In this document: piece after piece, positions 23,082 through 30,362 of the stretch
Numbering within the stretch: the first letter of the stretch is position 1
Layout of the letters: every line of letters starts with the position of its first letter
Source of the DNA: Thermacetogenium sp. UBA4966
GTDB taxonomy: Bacteria > Bacillota > DSM-12270 > Thermacetogeniales > Thermacetogeniaceae
Assembly: GCA_002397275.1 (NCBI GenBank)
Contig: DHAA01000075.1
Coordinates: forward strand, 1 to 33,047
Direction: 5' to 3'
Length of the DNA stretch: 33,047 bases
The notes under the pieces: model-generated
The model's input: only the letters and a program-made list of their open reading frames with translations
Databases searched by the model: none
What the model was told of the DNA's origin: nothing
Position numbers and translations under genes: made by a program

Positions 23082-23351
23082 TTAGTCGGCCTCCTCGAAC
23101 ATTTTCTCTTTGAACACAGGCTCGATGCGCTGTACTTTCCAAGTCTCGTCGCCAAGGCGCAGGTTTTCCGAGTCACTCTTTGCTCGTTTCAAAATGATCA
23201 AATCGAAACCGGCAGACTCATAGCCTCTTCGTTCCTGTTCCCTGATTCGCCGCTTGACAGTATCGAGTTCATTCTCCAAACTGCTGACCAAATCCTTCTC
23301 CCAATGGTAGAATGCGGCATTCTTTAAAGTGGGATAGGTTGCGGGAATCAA
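23082..23351 (-). pseudogene. C-terminal remnant of an unidentified (probably restriction-operon) gene
   Basis: An open frame of 89 codons runs into the RhuM gene with a one-base gap, and the RhuM ribosome site lies inside its last codons. Its only start is a TTG with no ribosome site, so it is probably the tail of a longer gene lost by deletion. The sequence is a charged helix (KDLVSSLENELDTVKRRIREQERRG) followed by LIILKRAKSDSENLRLGDETWKVQRIEPVFKEKMFEEAD. I cannot assign a family. The position upstream of rhuM suggests a restriction or helicase subunit. Confidence 0.45.
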
Positions 23352-23406
23352 TCAGCTGTAACTTGCCTTTGCGGTGTTGCTCCGTACTGTCGGTCAGCGT
23401 ATACGG
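23338..23406 (-). pseudogene. Short fragment resembling type I methylase HsdM
   Basis: In one minus-strand frame this stretch reads TLTDSTEQHRKGKLQLIDSR, which resembles the HRKGKVQLIDA segment found late in HsdM-type N6 adenine methylases. It is only 23 codons long, overlaps the ATPase 3' end in another frame and is out of frame with the remnant downstream. It looks like a deletion junction of a former type I restriction operon. Confidence 0.4.
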
Positions 23407-24737
23407 TTATCATCAAACTCCCCGCTCATAGGGATTTGTATCATTGGAAGTATCACTTCAATCGCATATAAGGGCAGGTTCAGCAGCCGCTCCTGGCGCT
23501 GATAATCAGCCATAGACGTGCGGACCGACAGCTTTGGCTGAAACTTCTGCCGGTATGCTTTCAGGCTCTTCGCCTTCAAATTCGTCTCCGCCTTCACTTC
23601 CAGGGGAATAACCATACTGCCGTTGTCCGCGACAAAGTCAATCTCCGCTCTGCCGCGATCGTTCGTCCAATAATAGATTTCCAGTCCTTTGAGTGTTTTT
23701 AACTGCTGCAAGACATACTGTTCGGTCAGAGCGCCCTTAAATTCCTTGAATAGTTCATTGCCGTCCAACAGTACGCTTTGGTTCAGGTTCACCATACAGG
23801 AGAGCAGGCCGACGTCGACAAGAAACAGCTTGAACGCTTTCCAATCCTCGTAGGCTTTAAGCGGCATGCTGGGCGCCTTAACGCGATGCACTTTATGAAC
23901 AAGGCCGCAATCGGTCAGCCAAAGCAGGGCCTGTTCGTATTCCCTGGCCCGCGTCCCCTCCTTGATAAGCCCGTAGATGAATTTTTTGTTCTCCTTGGCG
24001 AGCTGAGCGGGAACGCTGTTCCAGACCATTCTGATTCTCGGTACGACATTATGGGGCGCATGCTTGGAAAAATCCTGCTCATAGGCGTCAAGAATGCGCC
24101 GTTGTATTTCCCGGGCCTCGCCGAAATCCTTATTCTCGGAAAAGCTGCGTACTACCTCAGGCATGCCCCCCACATAATAATAGTATTTGAGCATGTCGAT
24201 ATAGGTCTGCTTAAACGCGGCTGCCATACTGAAGTCGCCTTTTTGCAGCAGCTCCGCAAATTGACCGTTGCCCATCGCTCTTAAAAACTCCGTAAAGCTC
24301 AGAGGATATAAGTTTAAAAACTCCACCTTGCCCACAGGGAAAGAGGTCCCCTGGTGCAGAGCAACGCCCAGGAGCGAACCGGCGCACACAATTTGATATT
24401 GCGGCGCGTTCTCATTGAAATATTTAAGCGCAGTCAGAGCCTTGGGTACTTCCTGTACCTCGTCAAAGATAAGCAGAGTATTCTCGGGATCAATTTTTTG
24501 GCCGCAATAGAGTTCCAGCCCCGTCACAATTCGTTCCACATCCAAGTCGGATGAAAATAAGTCCGTCATGCGCCGGTTGTTGTCAAAGTTGATGTAAACG
24601 GTCTTTTCAAAGGCAACTCTGCCAAACTCCTTCATCAGCCAAGTCTTGCCGACCTGCCTGGCGCCGCGAATAATGAGCGGCTTTTTGTTGCGCTTCGCTT
24701 TCCATTTATGCAGTTCCTCTATCGCTGTCCGATACAT
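23394..24737 (-). CDS. AAA ATPase with DUF4143 C-terminal domain
   Basis: A 447-residue P-loop ATPase. Walker A is GARQVGKT at 25-32 and Walker B is LLIFDEVQE near 88-96, followed by sensor CAGSLLG. Residues about 200-400 are DUF4143, including KHAPHNVVPRIRMVWNSVP, KLFLVDVGLLS and a nuclease-like ending YWTNDRGRAEIDFVADNG then VIPLEVKAE, which has the spacing of a PD-(D/E)xK core. Family function is unknown; members are frequent in islands and variable in number. The last 19 residues (after YAIEVI) come from DNA beyond the 71-base repeat and probably differ from the ancestral C terminus. It is divergent from mod. Confidence 0.9.
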   Translation of the reverse strand: MYRTAIEELHKWKAKRNKKPLIIRGARQVGKTWLMKEFGRVAFEKTVYINFDNNRRMTDLFSSDLDVERIVTGLELYCGQKIDPENTLLIFDEVQEVPKALTALKYFNENAPQYQIVCAGSLLGVALHQGTSFPVGKVEFLNLYPLSFTEFLRAMGNGQFAELLQKGDFSMAAAFKQTYIDMLKYYYYVGGMPEVVRSFSENKDFGEAREIQRRILDAYEQDFSKHAPHNVVPRIRMVWNSVPAQLAKENKKFIYGLIKEGTRAREYEQALLWLTDCGLVHKVHRVKAPSMPLKAYEDWKAFKLFLVDVGLLSCMVNLNQSVLLDGNELFKEFKGALTEQYVLQQLKTLKGLEIYYWTNDRGRAEIDFVADNGSMVIPLEVKAETNLKAKSLKAYRQKFQPKLSVRTSMADYQRQERLLNLPLYAIEVILPMIQIPMSGEFDDNRIR

Positions 24738-24758
24738 GAAACATCACCCCATAAGGTA

Positions 24759-24804
24759 ATTATGCCCCATTGCCACACTAATTACAACGGTAATTGGTGG
24801 CAAT
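24759..24804 (-). promoter_or_regulatory. ATPase promoter overlapped by an inverted repeat
   Basis: On the minus strand TTGTAA (24787-24782) and CATAAT (24764-24759) are 17 bases apart, giving a leader of about 15 bases. The inverted repeat ATTGCCAC (24769-24776) and GTGGCAAT (24797-24804), with inner arms AATTAC/GTAATT, spans the spacer and -35. It is a good operator candidate for the ATPase gene. Confidence 0.55.
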
Positions 24805-24831
24805 GCAACACTTTTTACGACGTATCTTCGT

Positions 24832-24978
24832 TTGAATGCCACCATAAAAAAGTACAATGCAGCGAATCCGGACATGTTTGCTTGTCAAGAAGCCGCCGTA
24901 TCCAAATACTGGAGCGCAGAACAATATGTTGAGATTACAGGGCAAACAATGTATGTTATATATATGGGCGCCATATGA
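24832..24978 (+). other. Possible 48-codon peptide ahead of mod
   Basis: A frame from TTG 24832 to TGA 24976-24978 includes KKYNAANPDMFACQEAAVSK and YWSAEQYVEITGQTMYV, which look protein-like. The frame stays open back to about 24760 but has no ATG upstream and no ribosome site. It could be the tail of a lost gene. No homology is recognised. Confidence 0.2.
24929..24957 (+). promoter_or_regulatory. Possible mod-res promoter
   Basis: TTGAGA (24929-24934), a 17-base spacer and TATGTT (24952-24957) lie about 57 bases before the mod start. The match to consensus is moderate. Confidence 0.35.
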
Positions 24979-25013
24979 TTTTGAAACACCATAAATAGAG
25001 GAGGATAAGCGCA

Positions 25014-27536
25014 ATGCCGAGGGGACGCAAAAAAGAGAAGTATATCGACGTCAGCAAGATGCGCGACATCGAAACCTATGAACATAAAGACAAAAAGCGC
25101 AGCAACAATCCTGCGGCAGGGATGGCGCAATATGACAAGGTTGCGGAAGAAAAAAAGACATATCAGTACGACCCGCACCTCGACCCGAACCTGCAATGGG
25201 CGGGTAAGAAGGAAGGGGTCTCCTTTGACGTGCCCACATCCTCGATACATATTCACGAATCCATCAAACCTCATAAAATAATCCGCGCTGTTCAGACCAT
25301 CGGCGATGAAGATGCAAACATACAGGTGAGCTTAGGCTTTTTTGAAAACCCTGTGGAGCGCATGCGCCGCCGCCGGGAATCCATCGAGTTTTATCAGCAC
25401 GGCGTCAATTGGACAAACCGTCTGATTGCGGGGGACAGCCTCGTGATCATGAACTCCCTTTTGGAGAAAGAGGGCATGGCCGGGCAGGTGCAGACGGTTT
25501 ACATCGATCCCCCCTACGGCATCAAATACGGCTCCAATTTTCAGCCCTTTGTGGACAAGCGGGATGTTAAAGACAAAAAGGATGAGGACTTGACCCAAGA
25601 GCCGGAAATGATCAAAGCCTTCCGGGACACCTGGGAGCTTGGCATTCACTCATATTTAACCTATCTGCGCGACCGCCTGCTGCTGGCGCGGGAACTGCTG
25701 GCGGACAGCGGAAGCGTGTTTGTGCAGATCAGCGATAAAAACTTACATCATGTTAGAGAAATACTTGACGAAGTGTTTGGTTCATTAAACTTTATTGCCA
25801 TAATAAAATTTCAAAAAACTGGTAGCCTTACCGGCAAGTTGATGACTAGCACAACAGATTACATAGTTTGGTATGGCAAAGATAAAAGTAAAACAAAGTA
25901 TCATCAACTCTATTTACAAAGAAATATTGGTGATCCTTCCTTAGATAGATACGATTATATTGAACTACATAACGGCAATATTTTGAAATTAACTCGTCCA
26001 CAAATTCTTGGTCAAGAAAAAATACCTGAAGGGAGAAGGATGCGTTATACGACACTGCTGTCTGACGGCGAAACAAGCACATCAAATCAAGAGGTAGATT
26101 TTGAAGGTGAAAAGTTCCTGCCACGACATGGCAAACATTGGAAAACTACAACAACTGGCATTAAAAGACTTATTGAAAAAAAGAGAGTACATAAATTAGG
26201 ATCAACTATTTGGTATATAAGATACATTGATGATTTTCCAGTCATACCATTGAACGATAGATGGGAGAGCCTCCAGATTGGCGTTGAATTGTCCTATGTT
26301 GTTCAAACCTCGCCGATGGTAATCCAGCGTTGCCTGCTCATGACCACCGACCCCGGCGATCTCGTTCTGGATATCACCTGCGGCAGCGGAACCACCGCCT
26401 ATGTAGCCGAGCAGTGGGGGCGCCGCTGGATCACCTGCGACACCTCCCGGGTGGCGATTGCGCTGGCCAAGCAGCGGCTGATGACGGCAACCTTTGACTA
26501 TTACAAGCTGGCCCACCCCGAACAGGGGGTCGGCAGCGGCTTCATCTATAAAACCGTGCCGCACATCACACTTAAATCTATCGCCAACAACGAGCCGCCC
26601 GTGCAGGAAACCCTCTACGATCAGCCGGAGATCGACAAAACCAAAGTGCGCATCACCGGCCCCTTCACCGTGGAGGCGCTCCCCGCCCCTGTGGTCAAAC
26701 CTATTGACGCCGCGGCGGATCTGGACGATGCAAGCGCCAAACAGGCGGATTGGCGGGACGAATTATTGGCTGCCGGTATTCGGGGGCGCAGCGGCGCGAA
26801 AATCGAATTTTCCCGAGTGGAGCCGCTTTCCGGTACCAAATTTTTGCAGGCAGAAGCAGAGACCAAAGAGGACACACCCCGGCGGGCGGCAGTCTGCTTC
26901 GGCAGTGAAACTAAGCCGCTGGATTCCCGCGTGGTTAATCTCGCTTTGGATGAAGCGGAAAACCTGCGTCCCAAAGTGAGCCTGATTATTTTTGCGGCGT
27001 TCCAGTTTGACCCGGAGGCCGCCAAGGACATTGATGAAACCAACTGGCCGGGCATTACGTTGCTCAAGGTGCAGATGAACACCGACCTGATGACCGAAGA
27101 CCTCAAGAAAAAGCGCTCATCCAACGAGAGCTTTTGGCTGGTGGGACAGCCGGATGTGGAACTGCTGTATATTGAAAAAGGCAAAAATAAGGGTAAATAC
27201 AAGGTCCGCGTCAACGGATTTGACTATTATGACGTTAAAAAAGGCACTGTCGAATCCGGAAACGCCGACCGCATCGCTATGTGGATGTTGGATACCAATT
27301 ACGACGGCATGTGTATCGAGCCGATGCAGGTCTTCTTTCCCATGGGCGGCAAAAAAGACGGCTGGAACAAGCTGGCTAAAACGCTGCGCGCCGAAATCAA
27401 TCAGAAGTTGATTGAAAAATACGCCGGGAATGAATCCCTGCCGTTTAAGGTTGACAGCAACCGTCAGATTGCTGTAAAAATCATTGACGACCGGGGTATC
27501 GAAAGCCTGAAGGTCATTAAGGTGGGCGAGTTGTAA
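25014..27536 (+). CDS. mod: Type III restriction-modification DNA methyltransferase (Mod)
   Basis: An 840-residue adenine-type methyltransferase with beta-class motif order. The catalytic D165-P-P-Y168 is followed by LTYLRDRLLLARELLADSGSVFVQI (to about 243), then a target-recognition region, then the SAM-binding loop DITCGSGTT near 450 and WITCDTS. A long C-terminal domain (about 500-840) contacts Res in this family. Residues about 241-424 (bases 25735-26285) are visibly AT-richer than both flanks and begin mid-domain, indicating exchange of the specificity domain. AGAGGAGGAT precedes the ATG. The stop TAA shares its last base with the ATG of res, so the two are tightly coupled. The recognised DNA sequence cannot be deduced. 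Confidence 0.95.
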   Translation: MPRGRKKEKYIDVSKMRDIETYEHKDKKRSNNPAAGMAQYDKVAEEKKTYQYDPHLDPNLQWAGKKEGVSFDVPTSSIHIHESIKPHKIIRAVQTIGDEDANIQVSLGFFENPVERMRRRRESIEFYQHGVNWTNRLIAGDSLVIMNSLLEKEGMAGQVQTVYIDPPYGIKYGSNFQPFVDKRDVKDKKDEDLTQEPEMIKAFRDTWELGIHSYLTYLRDRLLLARELLADSGSVFVQISDKNLHHVREILDEVFGSLNFIAIIKFQKTGSLTGKLMTSTTDYIVWYGKDKSKTKYHQLYLQRNIGDPSLDRYDYIELHNGNILKLTRPQILGQEKIPEGRRMRYTTLLSDGETSTSNQEVDFEGEKFLPRHGKHWKTTTTGIKRLIEKKRVHKLGSTIWYIRYIDDFPVIPLNDRWESLQIGVELSYVVQTSPMVIQRCLLMTTDPGDLVLDITCGSGTTAYVAEQWGRRWITCDTSRVAIALAKQRLMTATFDYYKLAHPEQGVGSGFIYKTVPHITLKSIANNEPPVQETLYDQPEIDKTKVRITGPFTVEALPAPVVKPIDAAADLDDASAKQADWRDELLAAGIRGRSGAKIEFSRVEPLSGTKFLQAEAETKEDTPRRAAVCFGSETKPLDSRVVNLALDEAENLRPKVSLIIFAAFQFDPEAAKDIDETNWPGITLLKVQMNTDLMTEDLKKKRSSNESFWLVGQPDVELLYIEKGKNKGKYKVRVNGFDYYDVKKGTVESGNADRIAMWMLDTNYDGMCIEPMQVFFPMGGKKDGWNKLAKTLRAEINQKLIEKYAGNESLPFKVDSNRQIAVKIIDDRGIESLKVIKVGEL

Positions 27537-30349
27537 TGGCAGACATTGACCAACTCATCATCAATTCCGCTTTTCGTGAGCCGGAATACCACTGGAAATA
27601 TAATTATCAGACGCAGAGCTTTGACAAGGCGCCCGGCAGACGCCCCGCCGGTTATTTCGTAGCCGACCGGAGTTCGAATAAATATAACGACATCGGGCAA
27701 TTTATCGAATTGCCTCTGGTCAACCGCATCCGCCCCCGCGTTAAATCCTGGCGGGAGAACGGTTATCCCGGAGTTACGGGCGTCACTAAAAAGCTGCTGG
27801 AGCATTGGAATGATACGGAGGCGCGGCAATATCAGTTTTTCTTTTGCCAGGCGGATGCGATGGAAACGCTTATCTGGCTGACGGAAGCGCCCGAGGCGGA
27901 GAAAACCGGCATTGCCGTCCCGGGAGACGGCGGGACTTTTCAGCGAATTTGCACCAAACTCTGCACCGGCGGCGGCAAAACAACGGTGATGGCCATGCTG
28001 ATTGCATGGCAGGTGCTCAATAAGGTTACTTACCCGCAGGACAAGCGTTTTTCCAAGAACGCTTTTATCGTCGCCCCCAACCTGACTGTGAAAAGCCGCT
28101 TGCAGGTATTGCGGACAGGCGGGGATAGCAATTACTACACGCAGTTCAATATTGTTCCGCCAGGGCTTATGGATAAGCTCAGGCAGGGCAAGGTGCTGAT
28201 TCAAAACTGGCAGGCGCTTGCCTGGGACAGCGAGGAACAAATCCAAAAGAAAAAAAGCGTGGACAAACGCGGCGCAAAAAGCGACGAGGCCTATACCCGC
28301 GAGATGCTGGGCGAAATGGCGAACGCACATAATATTCTGGTCATCAACGACGAAGCGCACCACGCCTGGCGCAAAAATCCGGAAGTTAAAATCTCCCTAC
28401 GAGGCCTGGACAGAAAGGAATATGTGGACAATGAAAAGCAAGCCACCATTTGGGTCAGCGGCCTGGACCGTATTCAGAAAACCCGCGGCATTTTGACCTG
28501 CTATGACTTCTCCGCCACACCGTTTGCCCCTTCCGGAAAGAAAAACGATGAAGAGGCTCTGTTCGGATGGATTGTGAGCGATTTCGGCCTGAACGACGGC
28601 ATTGAATCGGGACTGGTGAAAACCCCGCGCGTGGTTGTCCGGGACGACAGCATCCCCGATCCGGAAACTTTCAAGTCCAAACTGTACCATATTTATGCCG
28701 ACGAAACCGTACGTGATGATATTAACCGCCAGGCCGCGCCCGAAGAGCCGCTGCCGGATTTGTTGACCCAGGCTTATTACCTGCTGGGCAAGGACTGGCT
28801 GGAGATGTATAAATCCTGGCGGGAGCAAGGAGCCGTCGTCCCCCCGGTTATGATCACTGTGGCCAACCGTACGGAGACAGCGGCGCGCATTATGTATGCT
28901 TTTGAGCATAAAAGAATACAGATCGACGAACTCTGTGTTCCCGAATACATCATCCATATTGACTCCAAAACGATGGAAGCTGCGGAGGGCGTTACGGTGA
29001 ATTGGGATTCAGCCGCTCCTTCCGCTAAAAAGCTGAGCAAAAAAGAAACCGCGGCCATTCTGCGGGATACGGCGGACACGGTCGGCCAGCGCGGGAAACG
29101 CGGCGAGCAGGTGCGCAACGTCATCTCCGTGGGCATGCTTTCCGAGGGATGGGACGCCAGAACGGTGACGCACATCATGGGCTTGCGCGCCTTTTCCAGC
29201 CAGCTGCTATGCGAACAGGTGGTCGGCCGCGGCCTCCGCAGAACATCCTACGATCTGACGAACGGCAGCGACATGTTCACCGCGGAATACGTGAATATTT
29301 TCGGCATCCCGTTTGCATTTTTGCCGCATGAATCGGCTGAAAGCGGCAAGGCCCCGGTTCCCCCGCCCAAAACACAGATCGAGGCGCTCAAAGAGAAGGA
29401 GAAGTATAAAATCAGCTGGCCAAATATCGTGCGCATTGATCGCGTATTCAGGCCGCGGCTTACGGTGAACTCGGATCAGATCGACACCCTGGTTTTGGAT
29501 GCGTCGCAGACGCGCCTCAGAGCCGAACTTGCCGCCGTTATTGACGGCAAAACCGATCTATCGATATGCACCGATATTGATCTGGAAAAGATTGATTCGC
29601 AGCTGAGGATGCAGCGCATCGTTTTTGAAGCCGCGGGTCAGGTGTATGATCTGATGAAATCATCCTGGCAAAGCGAAGGAACCAAATACGCGCTGTTGGG
29701 ACAGGTGATCTCGCTTGTGGAACGGTATCTGAGCTCCGGAGCCATTAAAATCGATCCGCCGCTTTTTAACACAAACCCTTTGCGGCAGAGAATTGTTTAC
29801 ATCCTGAACATGAATAAAATCGTGCAGCACCTGTGGAGCTTTATGAAGCTGGAACAGACTGAAAAGCTCGTCCCGATTTTCGACGCCAATAAAAAAGTAC
29901 GAAGCACCGGGGATATGCTTACCTGGTTTACCAGCAAGCCTTGCGCTATTACCCGGAAATCACATATCAGCCATTGTGTGTTCGACAGTACCTGGGAATC
30001 TACCGAGAGCTTTGCGTTTGAAAAAAATCAGGACATTGTTGCCTGGATTAAAAACGATCATCTTGGCTTCGAGATTATATATGTCTATGACGGTGTGGTC
30101 CGCAAGTATACGCCGGATTTCCTGATTCGGCTTGCCAACGGCAAAACGCTGATACTGGAAGTTAAGGGCCAGGAAACCCGGCGTGACAAGGAAAAGCGTA
30201 AAGCCCTGGCTGAATGGATAGACGCCGTGAACGGACTTGGCGAATACGGCGTTTGGTGCAGCGATGTTTCTTACAATACCGCAGATGTGGATGGGATCAT
30301 AAAAAAACACTCAAAGTATAAGCGAGGTCATTCAACCATCCGGTTTTAA
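27536..30349 (+). CDS. res: Type III restriction endonuclease subunit (Res)
   Basis: A 937-residue SF2 translocase-nuclease. Walker A is TGGGKTT at 144-150, the DEAD-box-type motif is D272-E-A-H275, motif III is DFSATPF near 325, and motif VI is QVVGRGLRR near 561. The C-terminal nuclease core is intact: PDFL (P860, D861), then LILEVKGQE with E875-x-K877. It needs Mod for site recognition and cleaves beside two inverted sites in the family paradigm. It starts on the last base of the mod stop. The next gene follows after AGGAG on the same strand, suggesting a three-gene unit. All catalytic motifs are present, so the system looks functional. Confidence 0.95.
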   Translation: MADIDQLIINSAFREPEYHWKYNYQTQSFDKAPGRRPAGYFVADRSSNKYNDIGQFIELPLVNRIRPRVKSWRENGYPGVTGVTKKLLEHWNDTEARQYQFFFCQADAMETLIWLTEAPEAEKTGIAVPGDGGTFQRICTKLCTGGGKTTVMAMLIAWQVLNKVTYPQDKRFSKNAFIVAPNLTVKSRLQVLRTGGDSNYYTQFNIVPPGLMDKLRQGKVLIQNWQALAWDSEEQIQKKKSVDKRGAKSDEAYTREMLGEMANAHNILVINDEAHHAWRKNPEVKISLRGLDRKEYVDNEKQATIWVSGLDRIQKTRGILTCYDFSATPFAPSGKKNDEEALFGWIVSDFGLNDGIESGLVKTPRVVVRDDSIPDPETFKSKLYHIYADETVRDDINRQAAPEEPLPDLLTQAYYLLGKDWLEMYKSWREQGAVVPPVMITVANRTETAARIMYAFEHKRIQIDELCVPEYIIHIDSKTMEAAEGVTVNWDSAAPSAKKLSKKETAAILRDTADTVGQRGKRGEQVRNVISVGMLSEGWDARTVTHIMGLRAFSSQLLCEQVVGRGLRRTSYDLTNGSDMFTAEYVNIFGIPFAFLPHESAESGKAPVPPPKTQIEALKEKEKYKISWPNIVRIDRVFRPRLTVNSDQIDTLVLDASQTRLRAELAAVIDGKTDLSICTDIDLEKIDSQLRMQRIVFEAAGQVYDLMKSSWQSEGTKYALLGQVISLVERYLSSGAIKIDPPLFNTNPLRQRIVYILNMNKIVQHLWSFMKLEQTEKLVPIFDANKKVRSTGDMLTWFTSKPCAITRKSHISHCVFDSTWESTESFAFEKNQDIVAWIKNDHLGFEIIYVYDGVVRKYTPDFLIRLANGKTLILEVKGQETRRDKEKRKALAEWIDAVNGLGEYGVWCSDVSYNTADVDGIIKKHSKYKRGHSTIRF

Positions 30350-30362
30350 AGGAGTGGGTTTC

